From CADCWK01 sp035944555 (GTDB lineage: Bacteria; Chloroflexota; Chloroflexia; Thermomicrobiales; UBA6265): a stretch of DNA of 64,000 bases. The stretch spans positions 62,001 through 126,000 of the forward strand of contig DASZAY010000026.1 in the NCBI GenBank assembly GCA_035944555.1, given 5' to 3'. The notes below the pieces were generated by a model. The model was not told where the DNA came from and ran no database searches. It saw nothing but the letters and a program-made list of their open reading frames with translations. Positions 15,455-24,239 of this stretch are shown here, piece after piece (within the stretch, counting starts at the first letter, position 1; the number at the start of each line of letters is the position of its first letter). A program made the position numbers and the translations under genes.

Positions 15455-16330
15455 GTGTCTACGGGAGTGGGGCTGCTCTGCAGCCGGGTCCGGGTCGAAG
15501 AGAAGGGCATCCTGGCCGCGCTGAACGGCGCTGGCGTTCCAGGCTGCGCCGTCCCACCGGATCAGCCGCTCCCGGCGCCACTCGCCGACGCCACCGCGCC
15601 CGGCGTGATCGTCGACCGCTGCGCCGACCGGACCGCCGCCGGCGTGCTGCTCGGCCTGTACGCGGCCGACGGCGTCGAGACGATCGACGCCGGACTGGCC
15701 GCTCGCCGGGACCGGGTCGAGATCATGCTGGCGCTCCGCGCCGCCGGGCTGCCCGTGCCGCAGATGCGGGTCGGGATCGGGGAAGACGCGGCTCTGGCCG
15801 TCGTCACCTCCAATGGCCCGCAGACGCTGATGCCGATGACGCCGGGGCAGACCGGTGTCACGCTCTGGGACAGTGACACCGCCGAGGCCGTCCTCGAGCA
15901 CCGCAGCGTGCTCGGCGGCCGGAGCGAGAACGTCTTCGTCCTGTTTGGCGGGGCGCCGACCGCCGGTGAGCGAGTCCTCCTGACCGTCGTCGGTGGGAAC
16001 GTCGCCGGGATCGAGACCCCGATGGCCGAACTGCCGGCGGCAACCGAGGCCAACCACCTCGCCTGCCGGGCGGCCTTCGCCCTGCGCGCGCCGCTGGTCG
16101 GCGTCGAGCTGGCGTGGACCGCAGCTGGTTGGGTGATCTGGAACATCGTCCCGGTGCCAGATTTCCGCGCTGCCGTGCCGACCGGCGAGGTCTCCGTGGC
16201 CGGCGCAATCGCCGCACTGGCCGGGACCCGGGCTGCCACCCACGACGGGACCGCCACCGGTCTCGACATCGTCGCCCTCCAGCGGGTCAGTGCCGGAGGG
16301 GTGATCGATGAGTTCGCCGCAACCATCTGA
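15455..16330 (+). CDS. Degenerate LysX/ArgX-family ATP-grasp paralogue (probable pseudoenzyme)
   Basis: A 291-residue protein from GTG 15455, with GGGGAGA 8 bases upstream. It is collinear with the two LysX-type ligases downstream. VGLLCSRVRVEEKGILAALN matches VGMLHSRIRIEEKLLAGELE, and VIVDRC, AALRAAGLPVPQ-like and AEAVLEHRSVLG match VIVERC, ALVAAGVPTPE and AEAILEHKVTLG. The catalytic elements are gone: VVLKPVVGSWGR is replaced by QTLMPMTPGQTG, EKPGRDIR by APTAGERV, NTARGG is absent, and the metal-binding E-V-N by W-N-I. The frame is intact and the 3' end overlaps lysK by 23 bases, so it is expressed but probably does not ligate. A role as LysW-binding scaffold or regulator is inference. Confidence 0.75.
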   Translation: MSTGVGLLCSRVRVEEKGILAALNGAGVPGCAVPPDQPLPAPLADATAPGVIVDRCADRTAAGVLLGLYAADGVETIDAGLAARRDRVEIMLALRAAGLPVPQMRVGIGEDAALAVVTSNGPQTLMPMTPGQTGVTLWDSDTAEAVLEHRSVLGGRSENVFVLFGGAPTAGERVLLTVVGGNVAGIETPMAELPAATEANHLACRAAFALRAPLVGVELAWTAAGWVIWNIVPVPDFRAAVPTGEVSVAGAIAALAGTRAATHDGTATGLDIVALQRVSAGGVIDEFAATI

Positions 16331-17417
16331 CGGAGCGGGGGATCCCCTCGCGACGCTCGACCATGACCTGCGCGACCAGGCGGACATCGAGCTGCTCCAC
16401 GGTCTCGTCGCCATCCCGAGCCTGTCGGGCGGAGAAGCGGACGCGGTCCGCTACCTGACCAACGAGATGGCGGCGCGCGGCTTCGCGACCGAGATCGATA
16501 CAGCGGGCAACGCCATCGGCCGGATCGGCTCCGGCGACCGCCACGTCGTCCTGCTCGGCCACATCGACACCGTTTCCGGCTGGATCACGCCGCACATCCT
16601 CGGCGGCATCCTCCATGGCCGGGGCGCGGTCGACGCCAAGGGACCGCTGGCGACCTTCGTCGCAGCCGCTACCCGGGCGGCCGATCAGCTGTCCTGCCGG
16701 GTGACGGTCGTCGGCGCGACCGGCGAGGAATCGCTGGGTTCACCTGGCGCGACTGAAGTCGCGACCTGGGCCGCGCCGGACCTCTGCATCATCGGCGAGC
16801 CGTCCGGCTGGGACGCCGTCTGCCTCGGCTACCGGGGCAGCATGACCGTCCACTACCGGCTGACGCAGGACGGCCGACACACCGCCGGACCCGGCCTGGG
16901 CGCCGCGGAGCAGGCCATCGCCTTCTGGAACGACCTGACCGGTCGGGTCGACGCGATCAACGCGACGGCCACCGGCGAGGGCGTGTTCACCCGGGTCACC
17001 CCGTCGATCCGCTCCTTCCGGACGGAAGCCGACGGCCTGTCGGAATCAGCCCACCTCGTGATGGGCTTCCGCCTGCCGCCGGGGACCGACGTCGAGGGGC
17101 TGATCGAGGCGATCCGGACCGCGGCCGGTGGGGCGGAGATCACGGTCGAGGGCTACCAGCTCGGTTACCGCAGTGACCGCCGCTCGCCACTGTCCGCCCC
17201 GTTCCTGCGGAGCATCCGGGCCGAAGGCGGCACGCCGCGGTTCAACGTCAAGCTCGGCACCAGCGACATGAACGTCGTCGGACCGGCCTGGGGGTGCCCG
17301 ATCGTCGCCTACGGCCCCGGTGATGCCGCGCTCGATCACACGCCGGACGAGCACATCGTCCTGGACGATTACCTTCGCGGCGTCCGCGTCCTGACCGCCG
17401 TCCTGACGTCGCTGTAA
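16308..17417 (+). CDS. lysK: [LysW]-lysine/[LysW]-ornithine hydrolase (M20 family)
   Basis: A 369-residue metallo-hydrolase of the ArgE/DapE/LysK family that releases the finished amino acid from LysW. Motifs: GHIDTV (first metal His/Asp region, about residue 85), GRGAVDAKGPLA (bridging Asp), GATGEES (catalytic Glu pair), and a late NVKLGTSDMNVVG. The dimerisation insert is present. ATG 16308 follows GGAGGGG and lies inside the 3' end of the pseudo-LysX gene, giving translational coupling. In bifunctional systems one LysK serves both ornithine and lysine branches; only one copy is present here. Confidence 0.9.
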   Translation: MSSPQPSDGAGDPLATLDHDLRDQADIELLHGLVAIPSLSGGEADAVRYLTNEMAARGFATEIDTAGNAIGRIGSGDRHVVLLGHIDTVSGWITPHILGGILHGRGAVDAKGPLATFVAAATRAADQLSCRVTVVGATGEESLGSPGATEVATWAAPDLCIIGEPSGWDAVCLGYRGSMTVHYRLTQDGRHTAGPGLGAAEQAIAFWNDLTGRVDAINATATGEGVFTRVTPSIRSFRTEADGLSESAHLVMGFRLPPGTDVEGLIEAIRTAAGGAEITVEGYQLGYRSDRRSPLSAPFLRSIRAEGGTPRFNVKLGTSDMNVVGPAWGCPIVAYGPGDAALDHTPDEHIVLDDYLRGVRVLTAVLTSL

Positions 17418-17467
17418 CCCACCGTCCCCGCCTGGTCCCCGCGACCGGCCCGACAAGGACCCAGACC

Positions 17468-18418
17468 ATGTCCGCCACCACCGCTCCCGACACCACGACA
17501 GCCCCCCTCAACGGGGCCGGCCAGGACATCCCGCTCGGCCCACATGGCGGGCCGCTCCGGCTCGGCGTCCTCATCTCGCACCTGCGGCCCGAGGAGAAGG
17601 CGATCCTCGCCGCCGGCCGGGCGCGCGGGCTGGAAGTCACGACGCTGATCGACCGCGACCTCGTCCTGGACCTCAACGCGCCGGACGCCGCTGCGAGTGG
17701 CCTGAACGTCGATGTCGTCCTGGACCGGAGCGTCGCCCATACCAAGGCGCTCTACTCGCTCCGCGCGATCGGCTCCTACGGCATCCCGACGCTGAACACG
17801 CCACGCTCGGTCGAGATCTGCGACGACAAGGTCGCCTCATCGCTCGCGCTGGCCCGGGCTGGCGTGATGACGCCACGGACAATCATCTGCTATTCGGTCG
17901 ACTCGGCGCTCCGGGCGGCGGAAACGCTGAACTACCCGGTCGTGCTGAAACCCGTAACCGGGTCGTGGGGCCGGCTGCTCGCCCGGATCAACGGGCCGGA
18001 CCAGCTCCGCTCGATCATCGGGCAGAAGCTGGAGCACGGCGGCCACCAGCACGAGGTGCTGTACCTGCAGGAGTTCGTCGAGAAACCGGGGCGCGACATC
18101 CGCGCCTACGTCGTCGGCGGAAAGGTCCTGGCCGCGTCGTACCGGACGTCGGAGCACTGGGTGACCAATGCCGCCCGCGGCGCCGTCTCCCGTCCCTGCC
18201 CGGTCACCCCGGAGATCGAGGAGCTGTCCGTCCGGGCCTGCGAGGCGGTCCACGCCCGGCTCGGCGGGGTCGACCTGTTCGAGACGGCCGACGGGCTGAG
18301 CTGTGTCGAGGTCAACAGCGGCGGCGAGTTCAAGGGGCTCCAGACGACGACCGAGGTCGACATCGCGGCCGAGATCGTCGAGGAGGCCATCCGGGTGGCC
18401 GCGGTAAAACCGGCATAA
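17468..18418 (+). CDS. argX: LysX-family ATP-grasp ligase, probably ArgX (glutamate-LysW ligase)
   Basis: A 316-residue RimK-type ATP-grasp protein. It keeps VVLKPVTGSWGRLLARI, EKPGRDIRAYVVGGKV, NAARGAV and the metal-binding VEVNSGGEFKG, so it should be active. It joins an amino acid through its alpha-amino group to the C-terminal Glu of LysW. It is encoded in the argF-lysW-lysK unit behind the Arg-reading T-box, which favours glutamate as substrate (ornithine branch). The substrate loop (SGGEFKG) differs from the LysX-like TMEFRN of the next ligase. The assignment of ArgX versus LysX between the two is by operon and motif comparison, not proof. Confidence 0.8.
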   Translation: MSATTAPDTTTAPLNGAGQDIPLGPHGGPLRLGVLISHLRPEEKAILAAGRARGLEVTTLIDRDLVLDLNAPDAAASGLNVDVVLDRSVAHTKALYSLRAIGSYGIPTLNTPRSVEICDDKVASSLALARAGVMTPRTIICYSVDSALRAAETLNYPVVLKPVTGSWGRLLARINGPDQLRSIIGQKLEHGGHQHEVLYLQEFVEKPGRDIRAYVVGGKVLAASYRTSEHWVTNAARGAVSRPCPVTPEIEELSVRACEAVHARLGGVDLFETADGLSCVEVNSGGEFKGLQTTTEVDIAAEIVEEAIRVAAVKPA

Positions 18419-18529
18419 GCCCTATTCACCCGTGGTCCCGGTCACAGGGGCACTCACGAGGGATCGCCCCGGCGGTCGTTCACCGCGGCTCCCCTGTCGC
18501 CGCATCGCGACGGGTCGGCATTCGCCTTT

Positions 18530-18834
18530 ACTCCGGGAGACCGGCGCACGACAGACGGCCCCAGCGAGCGTGGAACAGGTGCGAGCCACGCGGCCCGGTC
18601 ATGCGACGCAAGACTCCCGGCCTTACCGGAAGAACGGTCCGCCACCCCGTGGACTCAGTAGACCCGGTCGATCTGGCCCCCGTTAGCAGGCCCGCGGTCG
18701 ACGCCCATCGCGTCGACCCATCGAGGCGTGCTGGCCGTGAGGTGGCGCGCGAGCAGGGGTGGTACCACGGAGCGCGGACCCGCCGTCCCCTGGCGCCGGG
18801 TCCACACGCCGCCTCATGCCAGGAGACCATCACC
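18530..18834 (+). promoter_or_regulatory. T-box leader of the lysX unit (specifier CGC or AAG)
   Basis: The lower stem I helix CCGGGAG (18533-18539) pairs perfectly with CTCCCGG (18614-18620). The distal hairpin GCGTGG (18568-18573)/CCACGC (18586-18591) carries GGTG at 18578-18581. The linker has AGTAG (18657-18661) and CCCGTTA (18679-18685), as in known T-boxes. The core GGGTGGTACCACGG is at 18757-18770 with bulge TGGT (18760-18763). The 3' specifier strand is 18604-18613. Counting from the upper helix the triplet is CGC (18607-18609, Arg); counting from the lower helix it is AAG (18610-18612, Lys). A hairpin GGACCCG/CGGGTCC (18776-18782/18797-18803) follows the core. Its own promoter was not located. 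Confidence 0.75.
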
Positions 18835-19776
18835 GTGACCACGACCATCGCCCCACCCCGAACCGATCTGCCGGCCACGGACACCCCACTCCGCGTCGGC
18901 ATGCTCCATTCCCGGATCCGGATCGAGGAGAAGCTCCTCGCCGGGGAGCTGGAGCAGCGCGGGGTGGAGCTCGTCCGCTTCGACGACCGCCACCTCCACG
19001 TCGGGCTGGCCACCCCGGACGCGGCCCTGACCGGCTGCGACGTGATCGTCGAGCGGTGTATCAATCACTCGCGCGCGCTCTACCTGCTCAAGGTCCTGAA
19101 TGACTGGGGCGTGGCGACGGTCAACACCTACGAGGTTGCCAACATCTGCGGCGACAAGCTGCTGACGTCGGCGGCCCTCGTGGCGGCGGGCGTCCCGACG
19201 CCGGAAACGGTCCTGGCCTTCACCCCGGAGCAGGCGATCGCCGCCATCGAGGAGATGGGCTACCCGGTCGTGCTCAAGCCGGTCGTCGGGTCGTGGGGCC
19301 GGCTGCTCGCCCGCGTCAACGACCGCGACGCCGCCGAGGCGATCCTGGAGCACAAGGTCACGCTCGGCTCCTACCAGCACGGGGTGTTCTACATCCAGCG
19401 CTTCGTCGAGAAGCCCGGCCGGGACATCCGCGCCTTCGTGGTCGGGGACCGGACCATTTGCGCGATCTACCGCGACAGCCCGCACTGGATCACCAACACG
19501 GCCCGCGGCGGGCAGGCGACCAACTGCCCGGTCACCCCGGAGCTGGACGCGATCTGCCGGTCGGCTGCGGCGGCGGTCGGGGGTGGCGTGGTCGCCGTCG
19601 ACGTGCTGGAAGGGCCGGACGGGCTGTCGGTGATCGAGGTCAATTACACGATGGAGTTCCGGAACAGCATCGACACCACCGGCGTGAACATCCCCGGCCA
19701 CATCGCGGACTACGTGATCGAGGTCGGGACGGCCGCCCGGGCTGCCAGCGCGGCCCATGCGGGCGTGGCGGGATGA
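18835..19776 (+). CDS. lysX: LysX, 2-aminoadipate-LysW ligase (ATP-grasp)
   Basis: A 313-residue protein from GTG 18835, AGGAG 9 bases upstream. All ATP-grasp elements are present: VVLKPVVGSWGRLLARV, EKPGRDIRAFVVGDR, NTARGGQ and IEVNYTMEFRNSIDTTGVN. The last segment closely resembles the C-terminus of Thermus LysX as I remember it, which supports 2-aminoadipate as substrate, although dual use cannot be excluded. It is separated from argX by a T-box leader, so it is controlled independently. The downstream small membrane gene starts 3 bases after its stop. Confidence 0.82.
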   Translation: MTTTIAPPRTDLPATDTPLRVGMLHSRIRIEEKLLAGELEQRGVELVRFDDRHLHVGLATPDAALTGCDVIVERCINHSRALYLLKVLNDWGVATVNTYEVANICGDKLLTSAALVAAGVPTPETVLAFTPEQAIAAIEEMGYPVVLKPVVGSWGRLLARVNDRDAAEAILEHKVTLGSYQHGVFYIQRFVEKPGRDIRAFVVGDRTICAIYRDSPHWITNTARGGQATNCPVTPELDAICRSAAAAVGGGVVAVDVLEGPDGLSVIEVNYTMEFRNSIDTTGVNIPGHIADYVIEVGTAARAASAAHAGVAG

Positions 19777-19779
19777 TCG

Positions 19780-20154
19780 GTGAAACGACGACGGGGCTGG
19801 GAGCGCTGGACCCGGAGCATCGCGACGGTGGTCGCGCTGTCCTGGTGCGCCCTCCTCGTCGTCTACGCCCTGTTCGCCCGGACGATGGCTGCGGCGTTCG
19901 AGCAGGACGACACATCCGCGCGGTTGGGCCTGCTGCTGATCATCCCCGCCGCGACCGGGGCGATCCTGATCCATCGGCGACCGGCTGCTGGCGTCGCAGC
20001 GCTGTTCGTCGCGGCGTGCGGCGCCGGGCTCATCGCCCTGCTGCGGGACCCATCGTTCGCATGGGCGGGGTTGCCCGTCCTCGTAGCGGCCCTGCTGGCA
20101 ATGGTCGAGCCCCGGCCGGACCCGGCTGACGACGAGCCGGGCAGCATGAGATGA
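19780..20154 (+). CDS. Small membrane protein of unknown function
   Basis: A 124-residue protein with a basic N-terminus (MKRRRGWERWTR) and three hydrophobic segments around residues 14-34, 48-62 and 68-105. GTG 19780 lies 3 bases after the lysX stop, so it is translated from the same message. No family recognised. Its place between lysX and argC could mean a link to amino acid transport, but the sequence does not show it. Confidence 0.65.
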   Translation: MKRRRGWERWTRSIATVVALSWCALLVVYALFARTMAAAFEQDDTSARLGLLLIIPAATGAILIHRRPAAGVAALFVAACGAGLIALLRDPSFAWAGLPVLVAALLAMVEPRPDPADDEPGSMR

Positions 20155-20250
20155 CGACAACCGGTCCGGGAGGTCTCCCGGGCCGACCACACGACGACAC
20201 ACAGTCACGGGCGTCATTCGGCGACCCGTGACAGGAGAACAGGCAGGCAC

Positions 20251-21294
20251 ATGGACGTCTCGATAATCGGTGGTTCCGGGTACGCAGGCGGTGAGCTCGT
20301 ACGGCTCCTGCTCGGCCACCGGGAAGTCAATCTCAAGCAGGTAACCTCGGAGCGCTATGCCGGCAAGTTCGTCCGGCTCGTCCATCCGAACCTGCGCAAG
20401 CGGACCGACATGAAGTTCGTCGCCTCCGCCGACCTGGAGCCGTGCGACGTGTTGTTCCTCGCGTTGCCCCATGGCGTCGCAATGAAGAAGATGCCGGAGC
20501 TCGAGGGCAAGGCCAAGGTCATCATCGACCTCTCCGCCGACTACCGCCTCCGCAACCCGGCCGACTACGACACCTGGTACGGTCACCCGCACGAGAAGCC
20601 GGAGGACATCGCCCGCTTCACCGTCGGCATCCCCGAGCTGCACCGCGACGAGATCGCTCAGGCCGACCGGATCGCCTGCGCTGGCTGCATGGCGACGACG
20701 TCGATCCTCGGGCTGTACCCGCTCTACCGGGCCGGCGTGGTGGACACGTCGATCCCGGTCTTCATCGAGGCCAAGACCGGCTCGTCCGGGTCCGGCGGCG
20801 AGCCCAATCTCGGCTCCCACCACCCGGAGCGGTCCGGCGCGATGCGCTCGTTCAAGCCAACCGGCCACCGCCACTCGGCCGAGATCATCCAGGAGTTGAC
20901 CTTCGGCGAGGTCGCCCCGCCGGTGAGCTTCTCGGCGACCAGCGTCGAGGCCGTCCGGGGCATCCTCACGACCTCTCACGTCACCCTCAAGGACGCGCTG
21001 ACGGACAAGGACATCTGGCAGATCTACCGCCCGGCCTACAGGGACGAGCCGTTCATGCGGCTGGTCAAGGAAGCCAGCGGTGTCTACCGCTACCCGGAGC
21101 CCAAGCTGCTGTCCGGCTCCAACTACTGCGACGTCGGGTTCGAGCGCGACCCGCACAGCAACCGGCTGGTCGTGATGGCGGCGACCGACAACTTGATGAA
21201 GGGCGCGGCCGGGCAGGGCGTCCAGTGCATGAATGTCCGCTGCGGCTTCCCCGAGGACACCGCGCTGGAGTTCACCGGCCTCCACCCGATCTGA
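20251..21294 (+). CDS. argC: N-acyl/[LysW]-glutamyl(aminoadipyl)-phosphate reductase
   Basis: A 347-residue NADPH-dependent reductase (ArgC/LysY). The dinucleotide motif is IIGGSGYAGGELVRLL at residues 5-20. The catalytic cysteine is Cys146 in ACAGCMATTS. GSSGSGG and a His-containing substrate loop (TGHRHSAEIIQEL) follow. It reduces the LysW-linked acyl phosphate made by LysZ to the semialdehyde. In LysW systems one LysY usually serves both branches. It starts at ATG 20251 with AGGAG upstream and ends before a strong terminator. Confidence 0.93.
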   Translation: MDVSIIGGSGYAGGELVRLLLGHREVNLKQVTSERYAGKFVRLVHPNLRKRTDMKFVASADLEPCDVLFLALPHGVAMKKMPELEGKAKVIIDLSADYRLRNPADYDTWYGHPHEKPEDIARFTVGIPELHRDEIAQADRIACAGCMATTSILGLYPLYRAGVVDTSIPVFIEAKTGSSGSGGEPNLGSHHPERSGAMRSFKPTGHRHSAEIIQELTFGEVAPPVSFSATSVEAVRGILTTSHVTLKDALTDKDIWQIYRPAYRDEPFMRLVKEASGVYRYPEPKLLSGSNYCDVGFERDPHSNRLVVMAATDNLMKGAAGQGVQCMNVRCGFPEDTALEFTGLHPI

Positions 21295-21323
21295 CCTGAC
21301 CAGGTGGCCATGCTCCGCCAGGT

Positions 21324-21361
21324 GAAGAGGGCCGACCCGGAGATCCGGGCCGGCCCTCTTC
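21324..21361. terminator. Hairpin terminator between argC and the convergent membrane gene
   Basis: A 17-base stem (GAAGAGGGCCG... 21324-21340 with 21345-21361) with one mismatch and an AGAT loop, placed between the stops of argC (plus) and the minus-strand gene ending at 21366. It probably works in both directions. Confidence 0.8.
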
Positions 21362-21365
21362 ATCG

Positions 21366-22112
21366 TCAGCGGCCGGCGCGCCGTTCAGCCCCGGCGACGA
21401 CGCCGACAATCGGGATGGTCCAAAGGAACAGCGCCGGGACATTGAACAGCAGCGTCGCAGCCGTATCCCTGAGCGCGACCGCGTCGTCCTGATCGACGAC
21501 CAGCCGGAACAGGAGCAGGCTGTAGAGCCCGACCGCGAACACGCCCACCAGCAGCAGCCCGAAGGCGGCGATGATCGTGGTGTCCCGCCCGCTCCCCCGA
21601 GCGAACCACCCCACCCCGAACCCGGCGGTACCCAGCGCCGTGGCGGCGGCCAGGACCGCGATGAAGAGGATGGGATCCGGCGCTCCGACCTCCCCACCGA
21701 CGGGGGCAGGATCGACCAGCGATGGCGTGATGGCTGCTCCGGCGATCAGCCCGGCCAGCAGGACGAGCCAGCCCCGGGATGGCAGAGCCGTCAGGGCCCC
21801 GGCACGCCGGGGACCGCGCAGAACGGGCAGCGTGGCCAGCACCAGCAGCATGATCGCCAGCGCGGGCGGCAACCACGGAGATGCCCGCATCGTCCCGATC
21901 GGGGGGACGTCGACCTGCCCCCCACCGGACGGGTCCGTATCCAGCGTGGACCAGGCGACGACGCCGAAGACCAGCGACGGGATCACCAGCAGCAGCACCG
22001 TCAGTCCCGTGACGAACCGGTCGGTCGCCGGCGACGATTCGGACTGTTCGACCCGACTCTGGATGCGGGCCGGCGGTGACTGTGGAGACGGCGTGGGCAA
22101 GGGGAACTCCAT
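21366..22112 (-). CDS. Membrane protein, member 1 of a three-gene family
   Basis: A 248-residue protein with a hydrophilic N-terminal 30 residues and about six hydrophobic segments. The second half (ALGTAGFGVGWFARGSGRDTTIIAAFGLLLVG ... PIVGVVAGAER) aligns by eye with the next two minus-strand genes, so the three are paralogues. No known transporter motif or catalytic residue pattern was seen. The family lies between argC and lysZ but on the opposite strand. Confidence 0.7.
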   Translation of the reverse strand: MEFPLPTPSPQSPPARIQSRVEQSESSPATDRFVTGLTVLLLVIPSLVFGVVAWSTLDTDPSGGGQVDVPPIGTMRASPWLPPALAIMLLVLATLPVLRGPRRAGALTALPSRGWLVLLAGLIAGAAITPSLVDPAPVGGEVGAPDPILFIAVLAAATALGTAGFGVGWFARGSGRDTTIIAAFGLLLVGVFAVGLYSLLLFRLVVDQDDAVALRDTAATLLFNVPALFLWTIPIVGVVAGAERRAGR

Positions 22113-22418
22113 CGGGATGGCAGGATCAGGGAAACCGGTTCGCCAAGGGGCCCGGTCAGGACAGGGATGATCCGGTGCGTATCCTCAGTGTCCGCTATCC
22201 GGCCTCGTCTGGGGGTCACCCATGCCCTATCGGAGAGGCTCGCCGGATGCCTTTGCACGGTCGTGTCCGTACCAGGCAACTACAGGCCGCTGCCGGGCAC
22301 CTTCCCCTGGACGGTCCGACGCTCAGGAACGGTGGGGGGTCGCCGGGGCCGCCAACACGGGGCCAGCCACCACCGCGATCCCTGGCCCCGCCATTCTCCG
22401 GTCGCGGTCCGTGCTGGC

Positions 22419-23189
22419 TCAGTCGGCGCCATCAACCACCGTCCGCTCCGCCCCGGCCAGCACCGCGATCGACGGCACCGCCAACCAGAACATGTACGGC
22501 AGCCCTCGCAGCGTCGCCGAGTGTCCGGATTCCCGTGCGTGTGCTGCGAGCGTGCTCCCGAAGTCGTAGATCGCGTAGCCGAAGAACAGCAGAAGGCCCA
22601 GGAAGGTCATGATGGCAGCCGCGATGACCGCACCCCGTGCCGAACCACCTCGCGCCACATAGCCAACGACGAAGCCTATTCCCGCGATGACCAGCCCACC
22701 GAGCACTGCCGCGACGGTCGGCCAGAGCAGGAATCCGTCCGCCACGACCCAGGTGCTGATCGTCGCAGGCAAGTCAGGATCACCTGTGGTGTTGGGCAAC
22801 TCTTCGAGCCGGACATGCCCGAGCGCCGCGGCGGGGACGGCGAACAGCGCGACGGCGGCAGCCAGCCAGATCCATTCGTTGATCACGGTGAGGCGGCCAG
22901 GCAACCGGCCCACGAGCAGGGACGGGATGACGATCAGCGCGGCCGGCACCAGCGGCAGGCCGAAGACGAAGAGGAACGACAGCCAGGAGGGCAAGGCACC
23001 CGAGGGCGATCCCACGAATGTGCTCAGGGCCGCCATCGGCGCGGAGTTCAGTGTCACGACCGCCGCCATGCCCAACACGCTACCGAGCCCATCCCGCCGC
23101 GACCGGAGATCAGGGCCTGATTGATCCGGGTTGGGCGGCCCCATCGAATGAGGTGCCTGCCGTGCGCGGGTGGCGTCATGGGCCGTCAT
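22419..23189 (-). CDS. Membrane protein, member 2 of the same family
   Basis: A 256-residue protein from ATG 23189 with GGAG 6 bases upstream. It has about six hydrophobic segments. GFVVGYVARGGSARGAVIAAAIMTFLGLLL and the ending PSIAVLAGAER correspond to GFGVGWFARGSGRDTTIIAAFG and PIVGVVAGAER in the neighbour. Function unknown. A 306-base gap separates it from member 1. That gap shows no clear gene. Confidence 0.7.
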   Translation of the reverse strand: MTAHDATRARQAPHSMGPPNPDQSGPDLRSRRDGLGSVLGMAAVVTLNSAPMAALSTFVGSPSGALPSWLSFLFVFGLPLVPAALIVIPSLLVGRLPGRLTVINEWIWLAAAVALFAVPAAALGHVRLEELPNTTGDPDLPATISTWVVADGFLLWPTVAAVLGGLVIAGIGFVVGYVARGGSARGAVIAAAIMTFLGLLLFFGYAIYDFGSTLAAHARESGHSATLRGLPYMFWLAVPSIAVLAGAERTVVDGAD

Positions 23190-23302
23190 GGTTGACTCCG
23201 TTCCCGCGGCTCGAGCGGGCCACCCGTCGTGCGTCATCCCACGCCACTGCACGGCGACGAGGATCCACCGTACGAATCCGGACGCACCAGCGGAGCCAGT
23301 TG

Positions 23303-24010
23303 TTACGACACGGCAACTTTCCGGACCAGCGCCCGCCCCGCCAGTCCCGCCGCGAGCGGGACGGGGACGAACCAGACGACGCCCATCGTCTGGAGCGTAT
23401 CCGCCAGCGGGTGATCCGCCGGTGTGCTCGCCACCTCGTAGCTCAGGACGAGCCCGAACAGCGTCGCTGGCACCGTCGCCAGCCCGAGCAGCATCGCCAG
23501 CACCGCCGCCGTCACCTCAGCCCAGGTCCCGATCCGCGCGGCGAGGGCTCCGATGGAGAAGCCAGCCAGGGCCAGGACGAACCCGGCCAGCAAGCCGGTC
23601 AGGACGTCGTCGGTTCCCGGCCGGTGGACATCGCGGATCAGCTGACCATCGGCGGCCCGACGGGCGCCGAGCGAGACGCGGGCGATGAGCGGGCCGGCGA
23701 TCAGCAGCGTAGCGACGAGAAACCAGGCCACCGCCGGCCAGCCCGGCTCGCGCCGGCGATACCGCCACTCCCGCCGCTCCTCCAGCAGTCGCAGCAGGAA
23801 CAGCCCCACGGGGACGACCGTGACGACCCCGGTCGCGATCAGTGCCCGGGGAGCCAAGCCGTCCAACACCTCGACCTGCAGCGCGTACAGGACGGTCATC
23901 GTCGTGACCGGGACCACGAGCAGCAGGGTCAGCAGCGTCGACTGCCACGGGCGAACCGGTCCCCTTCCCCCCGTGGTCACGTCAGCCCCTGTCCCGCCGT
24001 CCGGCCTCAT
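23303..24010 (-). CDS. Membrane protein, member 3 of the same family
   Basis: A 235-residue protein from ATG 24010. It has about six hydrophobic segments. GFSIGALAARIGTWAEVTAAVLAMLLGLA fits the same region as in members 1 and 2, but the AGAER ending is replaced by AGRALVRK, so it is the most diverged copy. It contains an E-E-R-R-E-W-R basic/acidic loop between TM2 and TM3. Function unknown. Confidence 0.65.
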   Translation of the reverse strand: MRPDGGTGADVTTGGRGPVRPWQSTLLTLLLVVPVTTMTVLYALQVEVLDGLAPRALIATGVVTVVPVGLFLLRLLEERREWRYRRREPGWPAVAWFLVATLLIAGPLIARVSLGARRAADGQLIRDVHRPGTDDVLTGLLAGFVLALAGFSIGALAARIGTWAEVTAAVLAMLLGLATVPATLFGLVLSYEVASTPADHPLADTLQTMGVVWFVPVPLAAGLAGRALVRKVAVS

Positions 24011-24149
24011 CGTCCTGTCGCCTCTCGATGTCGATACCAGCGGCGAATGGTGCCACGTCAGCCGTCGTGATGAGCCGATCGAACCGGGTGGCGGGCTGCC
24101 CTGGGACACCGGTGACCCTGCTCCCATCCTCCGCCGCGCCTCCCGGTAC

Positions 24150-24169
24150 GGTAGGCGGGCTATCCTACC
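24150..24169. promoter_or_regulatory. Inverted repeat upstream of lysZ
   Basis: GGTAGG (24150-24155) and CCTACC (24164-24169) flank CGGGCTAT; TATCCT (24161-24166) inside it could be a -10 element of the lysZ promoter, but no good -35 is present. A possible operator in the divergent gap. Confidence 0.35.
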
Positions 24170-24239
24170 TGCTGAATACCCGATGCCCGCGGAGCGTCCT
24201 GTCCCGACCCACCACGGCACCTACCCCGACGGAGTACCC

